IMG/VR virus record: IMGVR_UViG_3300044734_000050
Location: 1-34,033 of that record
Strand: one strand, 5' to 3'
Length of the DNA stretch: 34,033 bases
Origin: a virus
Below the pieces are notes generated by a model. The model worked only from the letters and a program-made list of their open reading frames with translations, did no database searches and was not told the DNA's origin. Shown here one piece after another: positions 1-6,855 of the stretch. The first letter of the stretch is position 1. The number at the start of each line of letters is the position of its first letter. The position numbers were made by a program, and so were the translations under genes.

Positions 1-171
1 ATGCTAAGTTTCCCAGCAGGTAAGGCCAAAGTTGAAAAGGCTATTGACGCAGAGGGTAATACCATCGGTGTGAGCATTATCATGCTCGTTATCCCGGAGG
101 ATTTCGACAAACTCCCAGGGGTGTTTCAGAGCGCTGCGCACCAAACCTACGCCGCACCACGTCGTTCCTGA
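1..171 (+). CDS. Small hypothetical protein at left edge
   Basis: An ATG at the first base of the window opens a 56-codon frame ending in TGA at 169-171. The product has a central hydrophobic stretch (SIIMLVIPEDF) and no motif I recognise. Because the window starts exactly at this ATG, the true start could lie upstream and the gene may be 5'-partial. It is the first of a run of small plus-strand genes and its base composition looks less GC-rich than the late genes. The next gene begins 13 nt later after a GAGG-type ribosome site. It may be an early or accessory phage gene; the function is unknown. Confidence 0.45.
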   Translation: MLSFPAGKAKVEKAIDAEGNTIGVSIIMLVIPEDFDKLPGVFQSAAHQTYAAPRRS

Positions 172-184
172 CCGAGGAACTGTG

Positions 185-328
185 ATGCCCCTGACCCGCT
201 TCGATATGCGATGGCCGTCCAGTCCACTCTATGAGGACGCGATGGAAGTTCGTGTCTGCCGGTTAAGCCTATTAAATCGCCTGCGCGCCGTTTGCTGGCT
301 ACTGTTCACAAATTGGGAAAAGCGATGA
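185..328 (+). CDS. Small hypothetical protein (47 aa)
   Basis: An ATG at 185 follows ACCGAGGAAC, a plausible ribosome site. The frame ends in TGA at 326-328, overlapping the ATG of the next gene at 325 (ATGA), a pattern typical of translational coupling. The product is rich in Arg, Leu and Trp and has no recognisable domain. The main support is the ribosome site and the ATGA junction; a chance ORF cannot be excluded. Confidence 0.35.
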   Translation: MPLTRFDMRWPSSPLYEDAMEVRVCRLSLLNRLRAVCWLLFTNWEKR

Positions 329-498
329 CTGACCAAGAGAGGTTCGATAAAATCGAGGCTGCGATTGATCGGCTTGACAGCTTCATCGCGTCGCTGGTCA
401 ACTTGAAGCAGTTGCCCGCCAGCATCCATGTTTCCGCGCTACGCGAAGGGCTGCCAGAGGTGGCACGCGAACTGCGCGCCGCACTACCTCGATCATGA
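325..498 (+). CDS. Small hypothetical helical protein (57 aa)
   Basis: I place the start at ATG 325, which overlaps the previous stop as ATGA, rather than at the TTG codon 33 nt upstream. The product (MTDQERFDKIEAAIDRLD...) looks fully helical, with heptad-like spacing of Ile and Leu and many Asp, Glu and Arg residues, so a short coiled coil is likely. It ends 13 nt before the next gene. No catalytic motif is visible and the function is unknown. Confidence 0.5.
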   Translation: MTDQERFDKIEAAIDRLDSFIASLVNLKQLPASIHVSALREGLPEVARELRAALPRS

Positions 499-511
499 GC
501 AGCGAACACCC

Positions 512-736
512 ATGAAACCCGAAGTCACCGTCGAATACGAAAGCATCAAAATCCGCTTCGGCGGGATGCTGCACTTGCATTTGCAGCGGCCGGTGTACGC
601 GGTGCAATCGTGGGTGCAGGAACGCCAGTCGAAATATACGATCCAGTATACGACGGCCGGCGGCGACGTGACTTCAGAATATGACGACAAGGAAAAATGG
701 GGTGCGATCCTGACAGCACTCGACAAGGTGCTGTAG
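512..736 (+). CDS. Conserved-looking phage hypothetical protein (74 aa)
   Basis: I start the gene at ATG 512 (MKPEVTVEYESIKIRFGG). The 28 codons upstream in the same frame overlap the previous gene and look like its shadow. The product alternates beta-type segments (IKIRFGGMLHLHL, SKYTIQYTTAGGDVTSEYD) and ends with a helix containing EKWGAILTALDK. This layout recalls small hypothetical proteins of rhizobial phages, but I cannot name a family. It is soluble, with no signal peptide. Confidence 0.6.
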   Translation: MKPEVTVEYESIKIRFGGMLHLHLQRPVYAVQSWVQERQSKYTIQYTTAGGDVTSEYDDKEKWGAILTALDKVL

Positions 737-767
737 GGTCTCGTTCGTAAACAGAGGGGTCTAGGCT

Positions 768-1022
768 ATGGATTGGAAATGCTCTGGCTGCGGAGCGCCC
801 TCGCCGAACCGACTCCGGTCTTGCGACTGCACGACGAATTGCGTGTTCCAAGAGCCGGGCAAAAGCGCATGGAAGATTGAACCCGAGCCATTCCGGCTGG
901 CTGAAACGATCCGCTCCCGGTTACTTGGTGTGCGGCCGGAAGATCAAGATGTGGCGCTAGAAGATTCTGACTGGCAGATCATCCTAAGCGCGCTTGACCG
1001 CGCGGCACGTCCGCATTCGTGA
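768..1022 (+). CDS. Small zinc-ribbon-like protein (84 aa)
   Basis: The N-terminus carries CSGCG near residues 5-9 and CDCTTNC near residues 19-25, two Cys clusters that could bind one zinc ion as in a zinc ribbon. The rest is acidic and helical (EDQDVALEDSDWQIILSALDRA). The C-terminal WQIILSALD resembles the WGAILTALD ending of the upstream neighbour, so the two may share a C-terminal helix type. The start at ATG 768 is the only reasonable one. A role in nucleic-acid or protein binding is inference only. Confidence 0.55.
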   Translation: MDWKCSGCGAPSPNRLRSCDCTTNCVFQEPGKSAWKIEPEPFRLAETIRSRLLGVRPEDQDVALEDSDWQIILSALDRAARPHS

Positions 1023-1039
1023 GCAGAAAGTTCTAGACC

Positions 1040-1273
1040 ATGGGCACCGTAATCCTCACGCCGGCAGCCGCAGCAGAGGTCGTCTGCCACGAGGAACAGC
1101 TTCGCATCTGGGCAGAGGAAATCACCGGAGCGCTGTCGATCGGCGGCTACATCCGCGATGATATGTCCTATGATGACGTGATCGACCTAACGCAGATCGT
1201 GCAACGCGAGATCAAGAGCATTGTGGAAATGGCGTTCGATCATCCCGAGGCGCGCACGATACGCCGCACCTGA
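1040..1273 (+). CDS. Small hypothetical protein (77 aa)
   Basis: The ATG at 1040 follows GCAGAAAGTTC, a weak ribosome site. The product is acidic and helical (HEEQLRIWAEEITGALSIGGYIRDDMSYDDVIDLTQIVQ) with one Cys and no membrane segment. I recognise no family. It is the last clear plus-strand gene and runs towards the minus-strand late genes. Its TGA stop forms part of the short palindrome TGAGCGCTCA. Confidence 0.5.
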   Translation: MGTVILTPAAAAEVVCHEEQLRIWAEEITGALSIGGYIRDDMSYDDVIDLTQIVQREIKSIVEMAFDHPEARTIRRT

Positions 1274-1280
1274 GCGCTCA
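1271..1280. repeat. 10-bp perfect palindrome at convergent junction
   Basis: TGAGCGCTCA lies between the end of the plus-strand gene cluster and the end of the minus-strand operon at 1302. It has no loop and no T-run on either side, so it is not a normal intrinsic terminator. It may be a chance palindrome or a protein-binding site. No other terminator is visible at this convergent junction. Confidence 0.25.
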
Positions 1281-1301
1281 TGGCCAATGAACCCACGCCC
1301 G

Positions 1302-1685
1302 TCACATTCCGGTTCCCAGAACGAGACAGAGCGCACGGTAACGCCAAACACCTGTAGTGCTGTATCTAAGCACGCAGAAATGGCTCCTGCCGTCGGGACT
1401 TTCGCGCTGCGTCTCGATGTTTTCCTGCGGGACCACAAGCCACTCGTCGTCGCCATCGCGCTTAGCTTCCCAATGTCCGTCAACGAACTGTGTCGCCGCT
1501 GGGCGACAGTCCCGGTCGTTGCAGCAGGACATGCCAGAACCGTTTGGCATCTTCCACGTCGAGTAGAATTTCCCAACCACGCCCTCATGCGTGTGGCCAT
1601 CTTCGGCGTTCGCGGCGACGATAAAGATCAGCACCAGAACAAACGGCACAATGACGATCCAGCAGCCGAGACGTTTTGTTTTCAT
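1302..1685 (-). CDS. Small exported or membrane-anchored Cys-rich protein (127 aa)
   Basis: I start at ATG 1685 (MKTKRLGCWIVIVPF), 6 nt after the upstream stop; a 15-codon in-frame extension overlaps the previous gene and is rejected. Residues 5-27 form a hydrophobic segment ending in VAANA, a possible signal peptidase site. The mature part has HTHEG, then SCCNDRDC around residues 53-60 and two later cysteines, so metal binding or disulfides are plausible. Such proteins occur in Bradyrhizobium-type genomes as hypotheticals (recollection, not a search). As the last gene of the late operon it could be a host-modifying moron. The function is unknown. Confidence 0.65.
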   Translation of the reverse strand: MKTKRLGCWIVIVPFVLVLIFIVAANAEDGHTHEGVVGKFYSTWKMPNGSGMSCCNDRDCRPAATQFVDGHWEAKRDGDDEWLVVPQENIETQRESPDGRSHFCVLRYSTTGVWRYRALCLVLGTGM

Positions 1686-1690
1686 GGCGA

Positions 1691-1951
1691 TTAGAGGGAT
1701 TTCCGTCCGCTTGGTTTCTTGACCTGGCAATGCCGCTCATACCAGCCGCTAGGAGCGCCTGCCCCGTGAGGCTGATACGGGGATGCGGGATGCTGGATTG
1801 GCGCGCAAGTGACGGCCAGGCGCTTGTCCGGCTGCCGCGTCATGGTGACCCTAATCGAGCTCGCACCGGAGAACGGGCCGTTGTCCGCGGCGTGAGCTGG
1901 CCCGACAAGACCGGCGAAAAATATTCCGACAATTATTCCTGCATGCTTCAT
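1691..1951 (-). CDS. Small exported protein (86 aa)
   Basis: The N-terminus is a classical Sec signal peptide: KHAG, hydrophobic GIIVGIFFAGLVG, then PAHAAD with cleavage likely after AHA. The short mature part has two cysteines (near residues 49 and 75) that could form one disulfide, and it ends basic. It sits between the membrane coiled-coil gene and another exported protein, 6 nt from the latter. The family is not recognised. Candidate roles are envelope modification or superinfection exclusion, both inference. Confidence 0.6.
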   Translation of the reverse strand: MKHAGIIVGIFFAGLVGPAHAADNGPFSGASSIRVTMTRQPDKRLAVTCAPIQHPASPYQPHGAGAPSGWYERHCQVKKPSGRKSL

Positions 1952-1970
1952 TTGCTGGCCCTTTCGCTGA

Positions 1971-2297
1971 TCACTTTCGATCTCGCTCGATCAGACCCTT
2001 GCCCACGCGCAAGTCGTGAATGTCGACACCTATCGACGCGATCATTTGAGCTTGCGTATTCTGCCTGACCTCGATCACTGCGAGGCGCTCGTTCGTCGCC
2101 TTACTGTCTCGCAGCGTTTCCTCGACCGACCCGAGGCGGTTTTCAATCACCGTGAACTTGCCGTTCATCGTCGCGGTATGCAGATCGATCCTGCCCGTCA
2201 GCCTATTGAACGCGGTAACGAAAGTTATGAGCGCGACCGCGAGCGAGATGATCGAGGTAAGATTGATGGTGAGATCGACGGAGAGTCCTGGCATCAT
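1971..2297 (-). CDS. Membrane-anchored coiled-coil protein (108 aa), lysis cassette
   Basis: I choose ATG 2297, which overlaps the upstream stop (ATGATG); a GTG 18 nt upstream is possible. Residues 10-31 (TINLTSIISLAVALITFVTAF) form one transmembrane helix. The rest is a charged helix with heptad spacing (VIENRLGSVEETLRDSKATNERLAVIEVRQNTQAQ), likely a coiled coil. One N-terminal membrane segment plus a coiled coil, next to endolysin and holin-like genes, fits an accessory holin or inner-membrane spanin-like role. No residue settles which. Confidence 0.6.
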   Translation of the reverse strand: MMPGLSVDLTINLTSIISLAVALITFVTAFNRLTGRIDLHTATMNGKFTVIENRLGSVEETLRDSKATNERLAVIEVRQNTQAQMIASIGVDIHDLRVGKGLIERDRK

Positions 2298-2587
2298 TTC
2301 CCATAGGCCCTGCACTGATCCCGGAGCAGCTTGTAATCCGCGATCATCCCCGGAGTGACAGCCGCCGGGTCTGCCGTCAGTAGCTTCCGCAGCTCGGCGC
2401 CAGCCTTCACCACGGCATCCTTGCCGTAGGCCCTGATCGGCGGGCAGCGTGTCTGGACGACAACTTCGGGCGCATCGTGGGGAAACGTCCCCATGGCGCT
2501 AGAAGGTGTCGCCGCGCTCCATGCCAGCAACGACAGCGCCAGTGTCAGGACGATTGACCGCAACTTCGCTTGCTCGCCGCTCGGCAT
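2294..2587 (-). CDS. Exported small protein in the outer-spanin (Rz1-like) position
   Basis: The start is ATG 2587 (MPSGEQAKLRSIVLTLALSLLAW), inside the preceding gene and in another frame, with an 89-nt overlap as in Rz/Rz1 pairs. Residues 1-31 look like a signal peptide ending SSA. There is no lipobox Cys, unlike classical Rz1 lipoproteins. The mature part has two Cys (48 and 92) that flank a helical region (VKAGAELRKLL, MIADYKLLRDQCRAYG). Similar CP...DY..LRDQCRA proteins occur in phage lysis regions (recollection). An outer spanin is a guess from position; another periplasmic lysis accessory is equally possible. Confidence 0.55.
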   Translation of the reverse strand: MPSGEQAKLRSIVLTLALSLLAWSAATPSSAMGTFPHDAPEVVVQTRCPPIRAYGKDAVVKAGAELRKLLTADPAAVTPGMIADYKLLRDQCRAYGK

Positions 2588-2753
2588 CCGCACTCTCCTT
2601 GTTGATCTTGGTGGTAGCCTGCGCTTGGCCGGCCGCCTTGGCGTTGTTGTCGGCTTGCCGTTGCGACAGCCAGTTGCCGACAAGATCGACGACCAGCTTG
2701 ACAACCAGCCCGCCGGCATAGCTGGCGAGCCATGCCCCTACGGCGGTCAGCAC
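2499..2753 (-). CDS. Inner-membrane spanin-like (Rz-like) protein (84 aa)
   Basis: The GTG start at 2753 lies one base after the TAA of the holin-like gene. Residues 8-28 (WLASYAGGLVVKLVVDLVGNW) form a membrane anchor. A charged Ala-rich helix follows, with NKESADAERRASE and a conserved-looking tail (NRPDTGAVVAGMERGDTF). A small N-terminally anchored helical protein whose 3' end is overlapped out of frame by a secreted protein gene is the usual plan of phage spanin pairs, which join inner and outer membranes at lysis. The assignment rests on topology and gene order. Confidence 0.55.
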   Translation of the reverse strand: MLTAVGAWLASYAGGLVVKLVVDLVGNWLSQRQADNNAKAAGQAQATTKINKESADAERRASEVAVNRPDTGAVVAGMERGDTF

Positions 2754-2754
2754 G

Positions 2755-3270
2755 TTACGCGGCCGTTGTCGTCGGGGTCACAGCCGGGTTTGCCGCTGTG
2801 ATGACGCCAATCTTGTTGATCAGCTTTTTGGCGAGGTCGTCCGGCGTCAGGCCGAACTTCTCCACGGCGGATTGCGCCCAAAGATTGATCTGACTTACGC
2901 CCTGCGCGATCAGGGGGCTTTTGACATCGATCACCATGCCGTCCAGTTTGGCGCCGGCCTTCATCACCACCATGCCGGCGGCGTTGGTCAGCGCCGTTTC
3001 CAAGAGCTCACGCGCGTGGGCTTCCATCTGCAGCACCGCCGCGTTACTCTCAAGGCCGGCCCGCTTGTTGATGACGACGGTGAGCCAGCCGAATGCAGCG
3101 GTGATCAGCATAACCAAGGCCCCTATCAACGCCTGCAGCCACGGGGCGAGCAGCTGTCCGACGTTGATGGTGGTTTCCGATGGCGCGGTGGAAGTGACCG
3201 TCGTCTGCGCGAAACTCGGATCGACGAACGCGAGGAGAGCGATCGCGACCGCAACGATGAAAGGCTTCAT
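2755..3270 (-). CDS. Holin-like membrane protein (171 aa)
   Basis: I start at ATG 3270 (MKPFIVAVAIALLAFVDPSFAQ), discarding a 17-codon hydrophilic extension. The product has an N-terminal signal-like helix (1-21), a short Thr/Ser linker, a strong transmembrane segment at about 41-66 (LAPWLQALIGALVMLITAAFGWLTVVI) and a long amphipathic C-terminal part with MKAGAKLDGM and AVEKFGLTPDDLAKKLINKIG. The latter resembles the tail of LLH-type phage holins as I remember them. It would make the membrane lesion that releases the endolysin, which has no signal of its own. The neighbours are endolysin upstream and spanin-like genes downstream. Confidence 0.6.
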   Translation of the reverse strand: MKPFIVAVAIALLAFVDPSFAQTTVTSTAPSETTINVGQLLAPWLQALIGALVMLITAAFGWLTVVINKRAGLESNAAVLQMEAHARELLETALTNAAGMVVMKAGAKLDGMVIDVKSPLIAQGVSQINLWAQSAVEKFGLTPDDLAKKLINKIGVITAANPAVTPTTTAA

Positions 3271-3290
3271 TTCATTTCTCCAATTCGGGG

Positions 3291-3467
3291 TTAATCGATC
3301 TTCCGTTTGTGGTTCATCCATGCGAGCCGGTAATGCCTGATCTGGTCGACCACGGCCTGCTCGGCGTCATCGTCGGGGCACGCGAGGCAGGATTCGACGA
3401 CCTCCCGGAGCACGCCGGCCGCAGCGTCGGCGCTCTGCCTCGAGTAGGAGATGTCTTGTGCGGTCAT
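3291..3467 (-). CDS. Small hypothetical protein between endolysin and holin (58 aa)
   Basis: The ATG at 3467 overlaps the endolysin stop as ATGA and the TAA is at 3291-3293. The product starts MTAQDISYSRQSADAAAGVL, contains CLACPDDDAEQ (two Cys three residues apart) and ends in a basic tail with HYRLAWMNHKRK. It is soluble and helical. The tight coupling to the endolysin and the good codon pattern support a real gene. I do not recognise a family; a regulator of lysis is only a guess. Confidence 0.55.
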   Translation of the reverse strand: MTAQDISYSRQSADAAAGVLREVVESCLACPDDDAEQAVVDQIRHYRLAWMNHKRKID

Positions 3468-3940
3468 ACCGGGCTCACGAATTCGAAGTGCATGGGGTCT
3501 TTGCGGCCCTTGTAGTCGCCGCCCCAGCGCGCGCCGTGCGCCTTGAAAGTGTCGACCACGATCTTACCGAGCGTCGTTTTCTGCACGTTGAAGCCGTTCG
3601 ACCCCGGCGATAGGTCCATCGCGCAGGCCCACGAATGGTTCGACCAGTTGCTCGAGCCTGCGATCGGCCGGATGTTGAAACAGCCGCCGAAGTCGCTGGC
3701 GCCGGTGGCGTCAACCTTCTTCTGGTCATGCCCGCAGGCATTCCAGATTTCGTTGAAGACGCTGAGGAAGGCCGCCGAGCACATCCGGTTGACGAGGATC
3801 GAGGGCATCGGATGCTTGGCGTAGTACATCTGGAACGGCGGCGTGATCCGGGTCAGGAACTTGCCCTGCCAGTCCGGCCGGTGAAAATCGCCATAAAAGG
3901 CATTCTTCGCAGCGGTGGTGTCTTTGGGCCACTTTTCCAT
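3464..3940 (-). CDS. Endolysin, M15-type L,D/D,D-peptidase (158 aa)
   Basis: The C-terminal half carries the zinc-peptidase signature of the M15 (VanY/D-Ala-D-Ala carboxypeptidase) group: NHSWACAMDLS gives His102 and Asp109, and DPMHFEF gives His151, the expected H-x6-D...H zinc site. The 158-aa length fits single-domain phage endolysins of this class, which cut peptidoglycan cross-bridges or stem peptides. There is no signal peptide, so release through a holin is expected. The ATG at 3940 follows GGGAGATA. A copy of the GTGCGTTGC motif lies 46 nt upstream, making this the first gene of the lysis module proper. Confidence 0.85.
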   Translation of the reverse strand: MEKWPKDTTAAKNAFYGDFHRPDWQGKFLTRITPPFQMYYAKHPMPSILVNRMCSAAFLSVFNEIWNACGHDQKKVDATGASDFGGCFNIRPIAGSSNWSNHSWACAMDLSPGSNGFNVQKTTLGKIVVDTFKAHGARWGGDYKGRKDPMHFEFVSPV

Positions 3941-3983
3941 GGGCTATCTCCCGTTTGGGCAGACCATGGCAGGGTGCAGAATC

Positions 3984-4001
3984 GTGGCAACGCACCCGGC
4001 A
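3984..4001 (-). promoter_or_regulatory. Conserved intergenic motif, copy 1 (lysis module)
   Basis: The minus strand reads TGCCGGGTGCGTTGCCAC, with the invariant core GTGCGTTGC at 3987-3995. It lies 46 nt before the endolysin start. GGGTGC, including the start of the core, can pair with GCACCC at 3972-3977 downstream (14-nt loop). The function is unknown: promoter, processing site or boundary sequence. Confidence 0.6.
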
Positions 4002-4005
4002 GGCG

Positions 4006-4275
4006 CTACCGCGGCGGGATCGACTGCGCGGCGTCGTCGATGGCGCCCTTGAGGCGGCCGACCAAGCACTTGTCGTAAGGCGCCCTCAGCCGCAGAAATT
4101 CCTCGACGATCTTCGAGCATCCGGCCAGGGCGGCGCGCGCCTCATCCGTGGTCGGGTGCGATTCGCTGCACACCTGTCTTGCCTGGTCGAGCTTGGGCGG
4201 GATCACCGGCAGTTCGCAGTGTTGCGCGAGGGCCGGGCCGCTCATTGCGAGGAAGATGGCGAGGATGCGGAGCAT
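4006..4275 (-). CDS. Small exported four-cysteine protein (89 aa)
   Basis: A signal peptide occupies residues 1-18 (MLRILAIFLAMSGPALAQ). The mature protein has four cysteines (near 20, 36, 53 and 70) spaced about 16-17 residues apart in a helical scaffold, which suggests two disulfides and a helical hairpin, and so periplasmic location. It follows the tailspike gene by 10 nt and ends just before the lysis motif. The family is unknown. It could be a chaperone or partner of the exported tailspike, or an envelope protein; there is no direct evidence for either. Confidence 0.6.
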   Translation of the reverse strand: MLRILAIFLAMSGPALAQHCELPVIPPKLDQARQVCSESHPTTDEARAALAGCSKIVEEFLRLRAPYDKCLVGRLKGAIDDAAQSIPPR

Positions 4276-4285
4276 GGGAAACCTC

Positions 4286-6802
4286 TCAATTGCCGGTCAG
4301 GGCGCGCTGCGGCAGATGCGTGGTCGACGTCGTGGTCGAGGCGTGCAGCCAGCCGAATTCGACATACTTGCTGCCGCCCGCGCCGGCCTCGCTTGGGGTC
4401 AGGTTCTGCACGAAATCGAGATAGTTCAGCGTGCAGCCCGACGGGTTTGCCAGCCCGAGGCTGCCGGCATAGACCTGCGCCGGCTGCACCACATTGTTGA
4501 ATTGCGTGCCGGTGATGGTGCCGCAGGTGCCGTCGGCGCGGAACATCGCGACCACCCCCGAGGCCCGGTTGATGAACTTGTTGCCGGTCATGTGGATGGT
4601 GGCGCCTCCAGCGAGCAGGCCGTTCCCGGCGACGCCATCGGCCGAATCGAAGATGTTGCCGACGATGGCGACGGGCGCACCGGAGTTGGCGCTGACGTTC
4701 GCCATGACATTGTCGGCCTTGCCGCCGAACTTGTTGCCCTTCACCGTAAAGGAATTGGTCACGTACTGGCTGCTCGCTGACAGTCCGTTCCATTCCGCCA
4801 TGATGGTGTTGTCGGATATTTCAAGCGTGTGGATGCGATTGCCGGTCGCGGAGGATGCCAGGATTGCCGAGCCCCCGCTAGAACCGCCAGAGAGCAACTG
4901 CGCAACATTGTTCTTGATCATGTATCGGGCATCGGTGGCGCCGCCGTAGGGCGAGACCTTGATGCAGGATACGATCGATGCCGAAGTGGTCGCCGTGACG
5001 CAAGTATTTCCCTTGATAACGATCGACCCGCCCCACTGCCCGACCGCGGTAATGCCGCCGAAGCCATAGTCCGTCTTGTTGCCGATGGCCGACACGTTCG
5101 TAGCGTTGTTGATCACGATCGCGGCGCGCGCCAGCGAGGTATCCTCGTCCGACTGCTGGCCATAGATCAGGTTGCCTGCGATCAGGAACCGCCAGTCGTT
5201 GAAGCTCAAGCCTGAGTGGGTGCCGTCGCCGGCGAGGTAGATGCCCGTCGACCAAGGCCGGAAGATGGTGTTGTTCTCGATGCGCCCGATCGAAGGTGGG
5301 AAGCCGTCGGCATTGTTGTCGTAAACCAGGATCGGATAGGAATTATGCCCGGTGCCGAAGCCGTTGACGCAGTGATTGATATCCGCCGACGCAAAATTGC
5401 TCAGCAGGTTGCCCTCGATCACCGGCCGCAGATGATTGCCGTAGAGCACGGCGCCAAAGCACAAATATTGGCCGTCGATCTGGTTGTTGCGGATTACGGG
5501 ATTGATGACCTGACCGAAGCCGCCCGACGCAGAGAATATCGCGATTGCATAGTTGCCGTTGTTGCCGGGCGTTACGTCGGTCGGCACGTCGGCCAAAAAC
5601 GACTGGAACAGGCTGTCCGAAATCTCTACACCAGACATGCTGAGCGCGCTGCCCGTGGTCACGATCTTAAGCCAGTAATTGGCGTTGAAGCCGGATATCT
5701 TCATCCGGCGAAGCTTTATATTATCCGACGTGGCCACAGGCGATCCCTGGGTCACCAAAAGGCAGCCGGTCGAACTCACAGCCCAGGACGTAACCTGATC
5801 GCTGCCCTGGCACCAGAAATTCGAGAGCGTGATGTTCGACACATTCGCCGCCGAGAACACGGGAACGGCGGCACCCGTGCCTTTGATGATTGAAAATTCG
5901 CGGTCGGCTCCGATGATGTTGGTGTTGGCCGGAAGGCTGAGCGTGGTTCCGGTGATGCAGGCCGGGCCGGGCGGGATGTAGATCGTCTTGCCGGCCGAGC
6001 CGGTAATCATCGCTTGCAGCTGCGTGGCAAAATTGGTCACGCCGTCGCAAGTGAAACTGTAATCGGTCGGCGTGACGTAGGGTGCCGCCGACGCGCTGAT
6101 CGTGATCGGGTTGCTGCCGGTAAAACGAATGCCGGTGCCCGCGACGATGTTGTTTGTGATCGTAGTCGGCCCTACGCCGGTCAGCGCGATGCCGTTGCCG
6201 GCGATCAGCGACGACCCGGCGATGCCGACGCAGGACGTGAGATTGCCACCGCTGTCGAAGCATGCGCCCATGTTGGCGCGGCTGGCGAGGATCGGCAGCA
6301 CATTCAGCGTGTCGCCCGGAGGAGCCTGCACCGTGCGCGCCTGCCGGTCCCACAGTTCGCGGGTTTGCGCCTCAAGATCGCTGATGATCTGGTTGAAGTC
6401 CCGCGCCGACACGCCGCGGTTTTCGGTGACCTGCGAGGTGCGCCGCGGCCGGCGGGCGCCAACGATCTGCACGGTGCCGGTCTGCGGGGCGAGGAAGGTC
6501 AGCACCGCATTGGTGATCGGGCGCGGCAGGGTGGCCAGCGAACCCGACGGCGAGGAAATGGTCCAGTTCCCGGCCTGCGGAATCTGCACGCCGTTCACCC
6601 AGACCGTCAGCCAGTTGGCATAATCGGTGCTATCCCCGTAAAGCTGGAATCCGACCGAACAGGCGCAGGTCGAGGCGGAAAGGGTGTAGGTGGTGCGACG
6701 TTCGGCGTCTGGCAGCGCCGGCACGGGCGGCGGGGCCTGGGCAATTGCCGGGCTAAACCCGGCAATCAGGGCGAGGAACAGGGCTGCCAGCATCTTGCGC
6801 AT
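4286..6802 (-). CDS. Tailspike with T7-tail-like N-terminus and beta-helix, bearing a signal peptide (838 aa)
   Basis: Residues 1-22 form a Sec-type signal peptide (RKMLAALFLALIAGFSPAIAQ). Residues 35-165 resemble the N-terminal virion-attachment domain of T7-like tail fibres: a YTLSAS/VWVNGVQI beta region, then GVSARDFNQIISDLEAQ and a helix with RELWDRQART. From about residue 255 a DGVTNFATQLQAMI segment and many short repeats rich in N, G and I (NNTIF, GNTCV, GNIFD, GNKF) indicate a right-handed parallel beta-helix of the pectate-lyase type, probably a capsule- or LPS-binding or degrading spike. There are 14 cysteines, an even number. The motif lies 31 nt upstream. The signal peptide is very unusual for such a protein. 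Confidence 0.8.
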   Translation of the reverse strand: MRKMLAALFLALIAGFSPAIAQAPPPVPALPDAERRTTYTLSASTCACSVGFQLYGDSTDYANWLTVWVNGVQIPQAGNWTISSPSGSLATLPRPITNAVLTFLAPQTGTVQIVGARRPRRTSQVTENRGVSARDFNQIISDLEAQTRELWDRQARTVQAPPGDTLNVLPILASRANMGACFDSGGNLTSCVGIAGSSLIAGNGIALTGVGPTTITNNIVAGTGIRFTGSNPITISASAAPYVTPTDYSFTCDGVTNFATQLQAMITGSAGKTIYIPPGPACITGTTLSLPANTNIIGADREFSIIKGTGAAVPVFSAANVSNITLSNFWCQGSDQVTSWAVSSTGCLLVTQGSPVATSDNIKLRRMKISGFNANYWLKIVTTGSALSMSGVEISDSLFQSFLADVPTDVTPGNNGNYAIAIFSASGGFGQVINPVIRNNQIDGQYLCFGAVLYGNHLRPVIEGNLLSNFASADINHCVNGFGTGHNSYPILVYDNNADGFPPSIGRIENNTIFRPWSTGIYLAGDGTHSGLSFNDWRFLIAGNLIYGQQSDEDTSLARAAIVINNATNVSAIGNKTDYGFGGITAVGQWGGSIVIKGNTCVTATTSASIVSCIKVSPYGGATDARYMIKNNVAQLLSGGSSGGSAILASSATGNRIHTLEISDNTIMAEWNGLSASSQYVTNSFTVKGNKFGGKADNVMANVSANSGAPVAIVGNIFDSADGVAGNGLLAGGATIHMTGNKFINRASGVVAMFRADGTCGTITGTQFNNVVQPAQVYAGSLGLANPSGCTLNYLDFVQNLTPSEAGAGGSKYVEFGWLHASTTTSTTHLPQRALTGN

Positions 6803-6830
6803 GCGGGCAAGGGTGGCGAACGGCTATCTG

Positions 6831-6848
6831 TTCGCAACGCACCCGGAA
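6831..6848 (-). promoter_or_regulatory. Conserved intergenic motif, copy 2 (tailspike)
   Basis: The minus strand reads TTCCGGGTGCGTTGCGAA, with the core at 6834-6842, 31 nt before the tailspike ATG and 14 nt before the upstream stop codon is reached. GCGAAC at the 3' edge can pair with GTTCGC eight bases further on (6816-6821 with 6830-6835). The copy shares TTCCGG plus the core with copy 3. Confidence 0.65.
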
Positions 6849-6855
6849 CCGGAGC

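Noticed and set aside
1280-1357. 25-codon plus-strand frame after the 77-aa gene
   Set aside because: It is very short, overlaps the 3' end of the opposing gene and has no ribosome site.
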